From: Nitrospirota bacterium
GTDB taxonomy: Bacteria; Nitrospirota; Thermodesulfovibrionia; Thermodesulfovibrionales; JdFR-85
Direction of reading: 5' to 3'
Assembly (NCBI GenBank): GCA_013152485.1
Contig: JAADGG010000091.1
Coordinates: 1 to 47,374, forward strand
Length of the DNA: 47,374 nt
In this document: positions 1 to 7,623 of the stretch, piece after piece
Numbering within the stretch: the first letter of the stretch is position 1
How the letters are laid out: each line of letters begins with the position of its first letter
The notes under the pieces: generated by a model
Seen by the model: the letters and a program-made list of their open reading frames with translations, nothing else
The model's database searches: none
What the model was told of the DNA's origin: nothing
Translations under genes and position numbers: made by a program

Positions 1-343
1 CCACGGGTTCACTGTTCATGAGACTTATTATAACGTAAGCAACGTCGTCATAGAAGGCGAGCCTGACATCCTTTGCAGATGGATATGCCTCGGATGCCGG
101 GTGTGAGTGGTATATGCCCGTCATTCTGAGCCCCTTTTCCCTGATGGCCTTCATGACCAGGAACTGCTCTTTCGGGTCCATGAAGTAGCTGACGGGCGAG
201 TGCTCGGTGTTGACCATCTCGAAGACCTCGACGACCTCGTCGTCCGTCCCCGCCAGTATGCCGCAGACCTCCTCGGGAGCACCTGCGCGGGCATGCCGTA
301 TCAGCCTCTCCATATGCCGCGTGGGGATTCTTATGGATCTCAT
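1..343 (-). CDS. M67 family (JAMM/MPN) metallopeptidase, C-terminus cut by window edge
   Basis: Translating the minus strand from ATG at 343 gives a protein starting MRSIRIPTRHMERLIRHA that stays open to base 1. It carries a complete JAMM zinc motif, HSHPASEAYPSAKD (His-x-His-Pro-x6-Ser-x2-Asp), and an upstream Glu in EEVCGILAG, as in bacterial M67/Mov34 peptidases. Known relatives cleave C-terminal tails of ubiquitin-like sulfur-carrier proteins or isopeptide bonds, so a role in sulfur-carrier maturation is possible but inferred. A second in-frame ATG lies at 313 (MERLIRHA); neither start has a strong ribosome binding site. The gene lies 40 bases downstream of a small exported-protein gene on the same strand. 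The last residues (about 20-30 in this family) lie outside the window. Confidence 0.85.
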   Translation of the reverse strand, partial: MRSIRIPTRHMERLIRHARAGAPEEVCGILAGTDDEVVEVFEMVNTEHSPVSYFMDPKEQFLVMKAIREKGLRMTGIYHSHPASEAYPSAKDVRLAFYDDVAYVIISLMNSEPV

Positions 344-383
344 CCGGTAAGGCGCCTGTCCGCAGCACTTTCAGGGAACGACA

Positions 384-737
384 CTAAAAGTCGACCCTCA
401 GAAGTGATGTTGTGTAAAGGATCCCGGAGTTTCTCTTCTGTATCATCGGCGAAGGCACGGCGAGTCTCACCTTGTCGTCTCTTATCTCGACGAGACTCCT
501 CGTCTCGGCGACACCGAAAAAGAGTCCTCCCAGTGTGCCTACGGCCACCCCCATACCGAGTTTTGCCGGAAAGTCGTCCTGATCGACGAGGTATATGGCA
601 CTGCCGAGCAGGGCACCGACCACGGCGCCATAGAGTGCGTCCCTGAAGACAATCTCTCCCTCGGTCCCTGCTGCAGCTGCAACGCCCTGAAACAGGAACA
701 ACAGAAGGACCGTAACTACAACAAGCCTCCTCAACAT
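384..737 (-). CDS. small exported or membrane protein of unknown function
   Basis: 117 residues starting MLRRLVVVTVLLLFLFQG, a typical signal peptide, followed by an Ala cleavage region. A Gly/Ala-rich hydrophobic stretch (YGAVVGALLGSAIYLVDQ, then KLGMGVAVGTLGGLFFGV) resembles glycine-zipper segments of small outer-membrane-associated proteins. The C-terminal third is a short beta-rich tail. The ATG at 737 is preceded by AGGAGG at 6 bases, so it is preferred over the TTG two codons upstream. I do not recognise a named family. It probably shares a transcript with the M67 peptidase downstream. Confidence 0.7.
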   Translation of the reverse strand: MLRRLVVVTVLLLFLFQGVAAAAGTEGEIVFRDALYGAVVGALLGSAIYLVDQDDFPAKLGMGVAVGTLGGLFFGVAETRSLVEIRDDKVRLAVPSPMIQKRNSGILYTTSLLRVDF

Positions 738-921
738 GAACAACCTCCTACTCTCAACTATTTAAACCGGGTGATCTATTTTAGCATGTTCGACAGGCGG
801 AAGTGAAGTTCGGGGACAGAGGTGTCTTTTCACTCCCGGATACACAACACACAGGGGTGTCAATTATCCCCCATCAGCAGGTCCTCCCCTTAACGTCGAG
901 ATAAAGTTCGCAGCCTGAAAC

Positions 922-1303
922 CTACCTGGCCTCGTTTACAATCTCGAGCACTATCCTGTCGACCTCTTCAGCCGTTTCCTTGATGTCCGCCTCCGGATAG
1001 AAGTCCGCGATCACCTTCGGCCTCAGGGCGCTTATGAAGGTCTTGCCGTTCTCCTCATAGACGCTGATGGGACACGGGAGCATGAGGGCTATCCTGACAT
1101 CGGCCTTGAGCACCTCGTTGGCGTATTTCGCGTTGCATATCTCGATGATCTTGAGCGGGTCCCTCTTGAACCCCTTGCCTTCGAGCGTTGCCTTGACGTC
1201 GTGAACGTGGAGCACGCCGAACCTCCTTGGTCTTTGCGAGGACAGCCTCGACCGCCTCGTCGAAGCCCTTCTCCGTCTGTACCGTGTAATCAAACCTTTC
1301 CAT
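922..1303 (-). pseudogene. DUF302 family protein, reading frame broken once
   Basis: The N-terminal part (MERFDYTVQTEKGFDEAVEAV, from ATG at 1303 with AAGGAGG 6 bases upstream) and the C-terminal part (FGVLHVHDVKATLEGKGF onward, ending in IVNEAR at 922) together make one DUF302 protein of about 127 residues. They lie in different frames; the switch falls near 1221-1232, at the codons for KTKE and before FGVL. DUF302 proteins are small cytoplasmic proteins of unsettled function, often near sulfur or redox genes. Both halves look well conserved, so this is a recent frameshift, an assembly error or a recoding site rather than an old pseudogene. The break contains the same 12 bases (CAAGGAGGTTCG) as the gene's own ribosome binding site, with a GTG at 1215 in the downstream frame. 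Confidence 0.75.
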
Positions 1304-1440
1304 CTCGAACCTCCTTGAATCGAAACTCGGTCAATAAACAAGCGCCGTGTCGCCGCCGCTGCAGCAAACCGGTCTTACCGCAACCCGTGGCCATTGTTCC
1401 GGCGACCCTCGCACATACGGACCGAACAATGCACCGTCTA

Positions 1441-2556
1441 CTATCTTCCCATAATCTGCATGTACCGCGCAATGCCGTTGCGCGTGATCAGGCCGATGAC
1501 CTTTCCCCCCTCTGTAACAACCAGCCGGCCCCTGTCCTCGCTCAACATCAGCTCGAGTGCCTTTATGACATCGGTCTCGGGCGAGACCTCCCAGCGCCTG
1601 CTGTGTGAGACCACAACGTCGGAGACCCTCACCCTCTCCCAATCCTCCCGCGGAACCTTCTTTATGTCCTTGAGGGTGATGAAGCCGAGAAACCGTCCGT
1701 CGTCGAACACCGGGAAACCACCGAAGGCGTACTTGAGAAAGTAGTGGTTCACCGCCTCGTCAATCGTGGCATCGGGACCGAGTGTCACGATATCGGTGAC
1801 CATGACGTCCCTGACCTTGATACCTGAAAGGGTCTCCTGGAGGCTCGCCTGCTGATAGCTCGTCTGAGCCGCCGTATAGAGAAACCAGCCTATGAGTATG
1901 AGCCACAGGCTCCCCGGGACCCCCATGAAGACGGAAAAGACGCCGAAAAAGATGAAGAAGAGTGCTATTCTCTGTCCAAAGTTGGCGGCCTTGCGGGTGG
2001 CGTGGAAGAAATCCCCGGTCTTCTTCCATATGACCGCCCTCAACACCCTTCCTCCGTCCATGGGGAATCCCGGTATCAGGTTGAACACCCCGAGTATCAG
2101 GTTCAGCTGCGAAAGGTAGGAGAAGAGGGCCTTGATCCCGGCACCGGCCGTGGCTGCATAGAGCAGGAAGAAGACGCCGGAGAGAAAGAGGCTCGAGAGC
2201 GGCCCGGCAATCGCCATCCTGAACTCCGCCCTGGGAGTCGGAGGCTCCCCCCTCATCTGTGCGACACCGCCGAATATGAATAGGGTGATGCTGGTTATCG
2301 GTATCCTGTATCTCCTTGCCACATAGGAGTGGGCGAGCTCATGGAATGCAACGGAGGCGAAGAGGAGTAGTGCGGCAACGGTCCCCTTGATCCAGTGGGA
2401 GACCGCCGGCAGGTCGGGTGCCGCCTCAGGGAAGTAGAAGGTGGAGAGCGACCACGTGATCAGGCCGAAGACGATAAGCCACGAGAAGTGGACCCGGATC
2501 GGGATCTTCATTATAGTCGCCACCTTCCATGAGCCATGAAGCAACGACCCGTTCAT
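1441..2556 (-). CDS. site-2 protease family membrane metalloprotease with two CBS domains
   Basis: 371 residues. The N-terminus (IPIRVHFSWLIVFGLITW) is typical of the M50B rhomboid-like SpoIVFB/S2P group. The zinc motif HELAH is at residues 72-76 and the third-ligand motif FNLIPGFPMDGGR at about 158-170, within about six transmembrane segments. Two CBS domains follow at about 248-302 and 310-366. Family members cut transmembrane substrates such as anti-sigma factors; the CBS pair usually senses adenine nucleotides. The substrate here is unknown. ATG at 2556 has GGGGGG about 8 bases upstream. It is on the same strand as the MidA-type gene upstream (94-base gap) and may be co-transcribed with it. 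Confidence 0.93.
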   Translation of the reverse strand: MNGSLLHGSWKVATIMKIPIRVHFSWLIVFGLITWSLSTFYFPEAAPDLPAVSHWIKGTVAALLLFASVAFHELAHSYVARRYRIPITSITLFIFGGVAQMRGEPPTPRAEFRMAIAGPLSSLFLSGVFFLLYAATAGAGIKALFSYLSQLNLILGVFNLIPGFPMDGGRVLRAVIWKKTGDFFHATRKAANFGQRIALFFIFFGVFSVFMGVPGSLWLILIGWFLYTAAQTSYQQASLQETLSGIKVRDVMVTDIVTLGPDATIDEAVNHYFLKYAFGGFPVFDDGRFLGFITLKDIKKVPREDWERVRVSDVVVSHSRRWEVSPETDVIKALELMLSEDRGRLVVTEGGKVIGLITRNGIARYMQIMGR

Positions 2557-2650
2557 CGCATACCCCCCTTGACGGTACGGCAGACACGGAGAATTACGGC
2601 GAGATCCGTGATCCCGCAGGAACGAACCTCTCCTTTAAACGCAGGTCTCA

Positions 2651-3763
2651 TCATAACAGGTTGAGCCTGTTTCTCAGCTCGAATCCCCTCAGTCCCCGCA
2701 AAGCCCTGTCTCCCTTGTACTGAATCATCACCTTGTGAGTGTCCCCCATGCCGAGCAGAAGGCCCTTGATCTTCGGTATCTCGCTCTGAAATCCGGGATC
2801 GGCGTCCAACAGCCCCGACAGTATCCTGTCTATGCCGAGGGAGACGAGGAACGTCCCCTGCGAACAGTAGCCGACCGTCTTCAGGCCCGTCTCCTCTCCC
2901 CAGTCCCTGAGGGCGGAGAAGTTTACATGTGCGGTGATATCCTGCTGCCCGACGTTCTGGTAGGGATCTTCGTTACAGGCGTGCCTGTGGTAGCAGAGCA
3001 GTGTCCCGCGGCTTCTCTCCTCTGCATAGTATTCCCAGAACGGATACCCGTAGTCAATGGTCATGACGAACCCCTCGGCAAGTATGCGGCTTACCTCCTC
3101 CAGGAACCCCCTGATCCTCAGGTTCACCTCCGTCCTGTAGCCCGCTGTCCTGGGTATCCTGTATCTGTCTATGTAATCCACCAGTTCCGGCGTGCTCAAG
3201 TCCCCGAGTCTTTCCCTGAATCCGTCATCCGTCACATCCACATATACCTCGCAGAAGACGTCGTCCATCTGAATCACGTGCACGGGAAAGGAATCGAGCA
3301 GCTCGTTCGAGACGACACAGCCGCGGAAGCGTCCCGTCTCTCCAAGAGAAGAGACCCACTCCACTATTCCCTCGTGCTCAGAGAGTGTTTCCTCCTGCAC
3401 CCGCCTCACACCGGGGTTCCTCTCGACTATCACGTAATGCCACCCATCCCCCCAGCCGAGTTCCCTGCGGATATACGAGATGATCCCATCCGAGAGGAAT
3501 CCCCTGCCGGCACCGACCTCGACAATGGTGAAACCGCCGGGCTCTCCCAGCAGACTTCTCATCTCATCCAGCTGGACCGCCAGGACCCAACCGAAGACGG
3601 GATGCAGGTGCGGAGATGTGTAGAAATCCCCCTCGGGTCCTATGACCTGCCTTCCGGACATGTAGTATCCGTGTTCCGGCATGTACAGGGCCATCTCCAT
3701 GAACCTCTCGAAGGTCACGGCTCCATCTCTCCGGATCATCCTCTTTATGGCGTCTTCAAGCAT
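2651..3763 (-). CDS. MidA/NDUFAF7-type class I SAM-dependent methyltransferase (DUF185)
   Basis: 370 residues from ATG at 3763 (MLEDAIKRMIRRDG). The opening TFERFMEMALYMPEHGYY is the DUF185 signature, and VEVGAGRGFLSDGI (about residues 79-92) is the SAM-binding glycine loop. The eukaryotic relative NDUFAF7 methylates an arginine of complex I subunit NDUFS2; the bacterial target is not established. The frame is open for a further 100 codons upstream, but that stretch would overlap the divergent phosphatase and lacks family similarity, so the start is placed at 3763. No clear ribosome binding site is present. The divergent HAD gene starts 67 bases away, and the spacer holds a palindromic -10-like element. 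Confidence 0.88.
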   Translation of the reverse strand: MLEDAIKRMIRRDGAVTFERFMEMALYMPEHGYYMSGRQVIGPEGDFYTSPHLHPVFGWVLAVQLDEMRSLLGEPGGFTIVEVGAGRGFLSDGIISYIRRELGWGDGWHYVIVERNPGVRRVQEETLSEHEGIVEWVSSLGETGRFRGCVVSNELLDSFPVHVIQMDDVFCEVYVDVTDDGFRERLGDLSTPELVDYIDRYRIPRTAGYRTEVNLRIRGFLEEVSRILAEGFVMTIDYGYPFWEYYAEERSRGTLLCYHRHACNEDPYQNVGQQDITAHVNFSALRDWGEETGLKTVGYCSQGTFLVSLGIDRILSGLLDADPGFQSEIPKIKGLLLGMGDTHKVMIQYKGDRALRGLRGFELRNRLNLL

Positions 3764-3790
3764 ACACAGTGACTGAATCCCGATAAGTAG

Positions 3791-3798
3791 ATTATAAT
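3791..3798. promoter_or_regulatory. palindromic ATTATAAT, possible shared -10 of divergent promoters
   Basis: ATTATAAT reads TATAAT on both strands, midway between the divergent MidA-type and HAD genes. The -35 regions at 17-base spacing are poor in both directions, so the call is tentative. Confidence 0.35.
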
Positions 3799-3830
3799 AC
3801 AATCCCTGTAAATGTGCTAACCGTTGATGT

Positions 3831-4496
3831 ATGATACCTGAAATGGGAAAGATAAGGCTGATAATGTTCGATCTCGATGGTACCCTCGTCGATTCGTCAA
3901 GGGACATAACCAATGCCCTCAACCACGCCCTCGTGCCCTGCGGGTTCAAGCCGGTGAGCGTGGAAGAGACGGTGAGGCTCGTCGGCGAGGGGATAACGAG
4001 ACTGATAGAGAAGGCCACGGGAGACGCAAGTGCGGCGATGAGGGACGAGGTCCTCAGGAGATTCATGGAGTTCTACTCAACCCATCTTACGGATCATACC
4101 AGACCTTACCCGGGAGTGACCGAGACCCTCGGGAGGCTCTGGGCCTACAGGAAGGCGGTGATCTCCAACAAGAGGGAAGAGCTCTCCCGCAGGCTGCTGT
4201 CAGATCTCGGCATGGAAGCCCACTTTGTGCACATCCTCGGCAGTGACAGTACGACCGGGAAGAAACCCTCACCCGTGCCCGTACTCACCGTCCTCGAGCG
4301 CGAAAAGGTGAACGCAGACAGTGCGCTCATGGTCGGAGACAGTGACATCGACATAGAAGCGGGAAAGCGCGCAGGAGTCGTCACAGTGGGTGTATGCTAC
4401 GGCTACAGGCCTCCGGAGGCCCTGAAGGGTGCGGATTTTCTGATCGGGGAAAGGCTTTCCGAGCTTCTCGGCATACTCGAGAGGATGGGGGGTTGA
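3831..4496 (+). CDS. HAD-superfamily phosphatase, phosphoglycolate phosphatase-like
   Basis: 221 residues. HAD motif I is MFDLDGTLVDSS (near residues 12-23), motif II is AVISNKREE, motif III Lys lies in GKKPSPVP and motif IV is MVGDSDIDIEAGKRAG. The helical cap is inserted between motifs I and II (C1 type), as in Gph and PpaX. Phosphoglycolate is the likely substrate by family resemblance, but HAD specificity is poorly predicted from sequence. ATG at 3831 (MIPEMGKIRL) or 3843 (MGKIRL) could be used; neither has a clear Shine-Dalgarno. The gene ends at a strong hairpin shared with the convergent rhodanese gene. Confidence 0.9.
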   Translation: MIPEMGKIRLIMFDLDGTLVDSSRDITNALNHALVPCGFKPVSVEETVRLVGEGITRLIEKATGDASAAMRDEVLRRFMEFYSTHLTDHTRPYPGVTETLGRLWAYRKAVISNKREELSRRLLSDLGMEAHFVHILGSDSTTGKKPSPVPVLTVLEREKVNADSALMVGDSDIDIEAGKRAGVVTVGVCYGYRPPEALKGADFLIGERLSELLGILERMGG

Positions 4497-4507
4497 GGCC
4501 TGAACAA

Positions 4508-4547
4508 GACAGGGGCCCGGGGACTGGTTCCGTCCCGGGCCCCTGTC
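4508..4547. terminator. strong hairpin between convergent genes, likely bidirectional terminator
   Basis: Perfect 14-base inverted repeat: GACAGGGGCCCGGG at 4508-4521 pairs with CCCGGGCCCCTGTC at 4534-4547. The minus-strand side is followed by a short T-rich run; the plus side has none. It sits 11 bases after the HAD stop and 28 bases after the rhodanese stop. Confidence 0.7.
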
Positions 4548-4574
4548 GGGGTCATACCGTCTCCTTTGGAACTG

Positions 4575-5162
4575 TCAGTTCTGGAGGTCCGGCTGATACA
4601 TGAGATTCTTGTCCATCTTGTATGTCCACGGCAGTCCCTCGAGACGCCATCCGCCGATCATGCGCTGACCATAGAAGGGGCTGTTCTTGTCTTTCACCTT
4701 GTCTCCTTCAAAGCCACCGAGTACGTTGAAGACCTTGTCGGGCTTGAAACCGCAGTCGACGGCAGCCGTCGATGCAGGTATCGTCCTGGCGGCACTGCGG
4801 CACATCAGCAGCAGCGTGTCGGTCTCCGGATTGAACCTCGCCTTGAGGTCTTTGCAGAAGTTCTTGTTCAGGACCTTCTTGTAGCCCTTCTTGCCCACTT
4901 TGGTGGTGTAGAACTTCCAGGGGATGTTGTACGCGCCTATTGGATGGCCTATATCCTGGTACTCATACCTCGTCCTGACGTCCACCAGGAAGGTGTTCTT
5001 CGGGTCCTTCCTCAGCATCCTGTAGGCCTCCTTCGGGGTTACATCGCCACCCTTGTGTTTTCCCTTGACCGGGTACACCTCCTGGTTCAGGGCAAAGGCA
5101 ACCGAGCCGAAGGCGAACACCATCAGCACCGCCAAAACCAACGTCTTCTTCAGAAAATTCAT
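4575..5162 (-). CDS. exported single-domain rhodanese-like protein
   Basis: 195 residues. A signal peptide (MNFLKKTLVLAVLMVFAFGS, cleavage near AFA) precedes a rhodanese domain: VTPKEAYRMLRKDP, FLVDVRTRYEYQDIGHPIGAYNIP and the active-site loop LLMCRSAART with its catalytic Cys. A C-terminal extension (GFEGDKVKD to DLQN) with the GGWRLEGLPW motif is seen in periplasmic rhodaneses of sulfur-cycling anaerobes. The role is probably handling of sulfane sulfur or thiosulfate-type species outside the cytoplasm (inference). The second ATG (5162) is chosen because AAGGAGG lies 5 bases before it, against only 2 before the ATG at 5165. Upstream is a sigma-54-type promoter with two palindromic activator sites. 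Confidence 0.9.
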   Translation of the reverse strand: MNFLKKTLVLAVLMVFAFGSVAFALNQEVYPVKGKHKGGDVTPKEAYRMLRKDPKNTFLVDVRTRYEYQDIGHPIGAYNIPWKFYTTKVGKKGYKKVLNKNFCKDLKARFNPETDTLLLMCRSAARTIPASTAAVDCGFKPDKVFNVLGGFEGDKVKDKNSPFYGQRMIGGWRLEGLPWTYKMDKNLMYQPDLQN

Positions 5163-5310
5163 CATCTCCTCCTTTGGATTCCTTCTGGTGTTTCTTCAAA
5201 GTCGCACAGGATTCAACTGCAGAGAAAACCTATGAACGAATCACCTCCTTTCATTCGGTAATTGTCACGGCTTACGGCGTCCTCAACCATTACGTGTCTC
5301 AACTGATAAG

Positions 5311-5325
5311 GCAAAAATCATACCA
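5311..5325 (-). promoter_or_regulatory. sigma-54 (-24/-12) type promoter for the exported rhodanese
   Basis: The minus strand reads TGGTATGATTTTTGC: GG and GC separated by exactly 10 bases, with the TGG-N9-TTGC layout of the RpoN consensus. Transcription would start near 5299, about 137 bases before the ATG. Two activator-type palindromes lie about 110 and 140 bases upstream. Confidence 0.65.
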
Positions 5326-5400
5326 CGCGTGATCCGCCCGTCAATCAGCGAATCTTCGGCCCTTTTTGACACCAAGGAGACAATATTTTGACGCTGCCGC

Positions 5401-5447
5401 TGTCCTAAACGGGACACCCCCGCCTCGAATCTGTTCTGAATCGGACA
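5401..5447. promoter_or_regulatory. two tandem TGTYC-N6-GGACA operators, likely upstream activator sites
   Basis: TGTCC-N6-GGACA at 5401-5416 and TGTTC-N6-GGACA at 5432-5447 share the same half-sites and spacing. Their starts are 31 bases apart, close to three helical turns, so bound dimers would face the same side. The distance to the -24/-12 element suits an NtrC-type enhancer-binding activator. The remainder of 5163-5538 holds no gene that I can support. Confidence 0.6.
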
Positions 5448-5538
5448 GATTCCGCGACAGCACGAAAGGGGATGAAGCGATGCACGGGGAGGTACGGGCC
5501 ACTACCCAAAACGATCCCGGATAAGTTATACTAATAGT

Positions 5539-6534
5539 GTGTCAGACCTCATCTCTATAGTTATCCCTAATTACAATGGAGAGTCTACCATCGGAAAGTG
5601 CCTTGAAGCAGCCTTTTCTTCCAGATACGACAACTTCGAGGTCGTTGTCGTCGACGACTGCTCCGCCGACAAGTCCGTCGAGATCATAAAACGGTTTCCG
5701 TGCAAGCTCGTTGAGCTGAAAGAGCGCTCCGGTGCATCAAAGGCAAGAAACGCCGGCGCCCGGAACAGCCGGGGCAAGCTCCTGTTCTTCATCGACTCCG
5801 ACTGCATAGTCCAGGAAGACGCCCTCTCCATCGCCGCTGCTTCATACGCAGAGAACGGCCCCGAGGTGGTCGTCGGCGGAACCTACACACCCATGCCCTA
5901 TGACGACAGGTTCTTCAGCATATTCCAGTCGGTGTTCGTCAACTACTCCGAGACCAAGAACCTCGAAAATCCCGACTATATCGCAACACACGCAATGGCA
6001 ATAGACGCCGAGGCCTTCAGAAAGAGCGGCGGCTTTCCAGAGGCCTTCATGCCCATAATAGAAGACGTGGAGTACAGCCACAGGATACGGAGGGATGGTT
6101 ACAGGCTGATAATGAACCCACGGCTGCTGGTGCAGCACATCTTCAACTACTCCTTCTCGAGGTCCATGAAGAATGCGTTCAAGAAGTCGAAGTACTGGAC
6201 CATATACTCACTCAGCAACAAGGACCTCTTTGCCGACTCCGGCACTGCCTCTGTCGAGCTGAAGGTGAACGTGCTGTCGTTCTTCCTGAGCTTTCTGTTT
6301 CTTCTGATGTGGGTGTTCACGCGCAACAGTCTACTGCTCTACCCGGTTCCCCTGATATTTGCAGCCAACATCCTGATAAACAGGAGGCTCATCCTCGCCT
6401 TCTACAGGACGAAAGGCCTGTTGTTCGCCCTTCTGGCGACGTTGTATTATACATTGCTCTATCCACTCGCGGTGGGTACAGGCGGCATGGCAGGGTTGTT
6501 GAAATACTACCTATCGAGAAAGAAGGTATTTTAG
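5539..6534 (+). CDS. family 2 glycosyltransferase with C-terminal membrane anchor
   Basis: 331 residues from GTG at 5539. The GT-A fold signatures are SIVIPNYNGESTIGKCLEAA, VVVVDDCSADKSVEII, the DSDC nucleotide-sugar/metal site near residue 92, and IIEDVEYSHRIRRDGYRL as acceptor and catalytic region. Three or so hydrophobic helices fill residues about 245-320, anchoring it to the inner membrane. The likely role is sugar transfer to a lipid carrier or surface glycan; donor and acceptor are unknown. A TATACT at 5527-5532 lies so near the start that the mRNA could be almost leaderless, and no Shine-Dalgarno is visible. The stop codon directly abuts the start of the radical SAM gene, so the two are coupled. 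Confidence 0.92.
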   Translation: MSDLISIVIPNYNGESTIGKCLEAAFSSRYDNFEVVVVDDCSADKSVEIIKRFPCKLVELKERSGASKARNAGARNSRGKLLFFIDSDCIVQEDALSIAAASYAENGPEVVVGGTYTPMPYDDRFFSIFQSVFVNYSETKNLENPDYIATHAMAIDAEAFRKSGGFPEAFMPIIEDVEYSHRIRRDGYRLIMNPRLLVQHIFNYSFSRSMKNAFKKSKYWTIYSLSNKDLFADSGTASVELKVNVLSFFLSFLFLLMWVFTRNSLLLYPVPLIFAANILINRRLILAFYRTKGLLFALLATLYYTLLYPLAVGTGGMAGLLKYYLSRKKVF

Positions 6535-7623
6535 ATGTCCTACTCTCCGTTCAGACATGTCGGGTCCATATTCTGGAAGCACAGCCCCATACACCTGACG
6601 CTGTTTCTGACCAAAAGGTGCAATGCCCGGTGTCCGTTCTGCTTCTATCTCTCGGCAGACAACTATGCAAGCGCCGAGGCCACTGAACTGACGCTCGGGG
6701 AGATAGAGCAGATATCGTCATCGATGGGCAACCTGCTGTGGCTGGCGTTGTCAGGCGGGGAGCTGTTCCTCAGGAAGGACCTGTTCGAGATAGTCAAGGT
6801 CTTCTACAAACAGAACAAGCCTGCCATAATACTCCTTCCCACCAACGGCCTCATGCCCGACGTAATAAGGAAACGGGCGGAGGAGATCCTCGAGTACTGC
6901 AAAAACAGCGTGGTAACGATAAAGCTCTCCCTGGACGGGCCCGAGGAGGTGCATGACGCAATCCGGGGGGTCAAGGGCAGCTTCAGGAAGATGATGGAGT
7001 CCTACAGGGCGCTCGGCGAACTCATCGACAGGTATCCCAACTTCGAACTCGGCATAAACTCGGTCTTCTGCTCCATAAACCAGGACTACATGGACGAGAT
7101 CCTCGAGATAGTCGGCAGTCTCGACAAGATAAAGACACACACCGTCTCCCTGATAAGGGGTGACGTATCGGACGGCGCACTGAAAGAGGTTGACACCGAG
7201 AAGTACAACCGGACGATCGAGAAAATGGCCGAAGACCTCAGGAACAAGAAGGCACCCACTTACCGCTTCAAGGGTGCGCGGCTCAAGGCGGCACAGGACA
7301 TCCTGCAGCGCAGGCTCATCTATGAGACACAGGTGAAGAACAGGCAGATAATCCCCTGTTATGCCGGCAAACTGAACATCGTCATCACGGAAGACGGCGA
7401 CGTCTATCCCTGCGAATACTTCAGTCCCAAGATGAAACTCGGCAATGTAAGAGAAGACGGATACGACATAAAGAAGATGCTGAAGAACGGGCAGGCGCAG
7501 TCCGTTGTCCGTTCAATCAAGGAGAAGGGCTGCTTCTGTACACACGAGTGTTACTTCATGATAAACATACTCTTCAATCCCATGATGTATCCTGCACTGC
7601 TCAAGGAGTATGTGAGGATCTGA
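6535..7623 (+). CDS. radical SAM protein with SPASM-like C-terminal cluster region
   Basis: 362 residues. The cluster motif CNARCPFC (residues about 29-36) marks a radical SAM enzyme, followed by ALSGGELFLRKDLFEI, the SAM-contact GGE motif. The C-terminus has spaced Cys in IIPCYAGKLNIVIT, VYPCEYF and KGCFCTHECYF, like a SPASM/twitch auxiliary cluster. Enzymes of this type modify peptides, sugars or lipids; pairing with a membrane glycosyltransferase suggests work on a surface glycan or lipid-linked intermediate (inference). ATG at 6535 follows the previous stop with no gap; AAGAAGG inside that gene is the likely ribosome binding site. Its 3' end overlaps the convergent membrane gene by 23 bases. 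Confidence 0.9.
   Translation: MSYSPFRHVGSIFWKHSPIHLTLFLTKRCNARCPFCFYLSADNYASAEATELTLGEIEQISSSMGNLLWLALSGGELFLRKDLFEIVKVFYKQNKPAIILLPTNGLMPDVIRKRAEEILEYCKNSVVTIKLSLDGPEEVHDAIRGVKGSFRKMMESYRALGELIDRYPNFELGINSVFCSINQDYMDEILEIVGSLDKIKTHTVSLIRGDVSDGALKEVDTEKYNRTIEKMAEDLRNKKAPTYRFKGARLKAAQDILQRRLIYETQVKNRQIIPCYAGKLNIVITEDGDVYPCEYFSPKMKLGNVREDGYDIKKMLKNGQAQSVVRSIKEKGCFCTHECYFMINILFNPMMYPALLKEYVRI

Noticed and set aside
3764-4066. N-terminal extension of the MidA-type methyltransferase by 101 codons
   Set aside because: Overlaps the start of the divergent HAD gene and has no methyltransferase-like sequence; the family N-terminus begins at MLEDAIKR.
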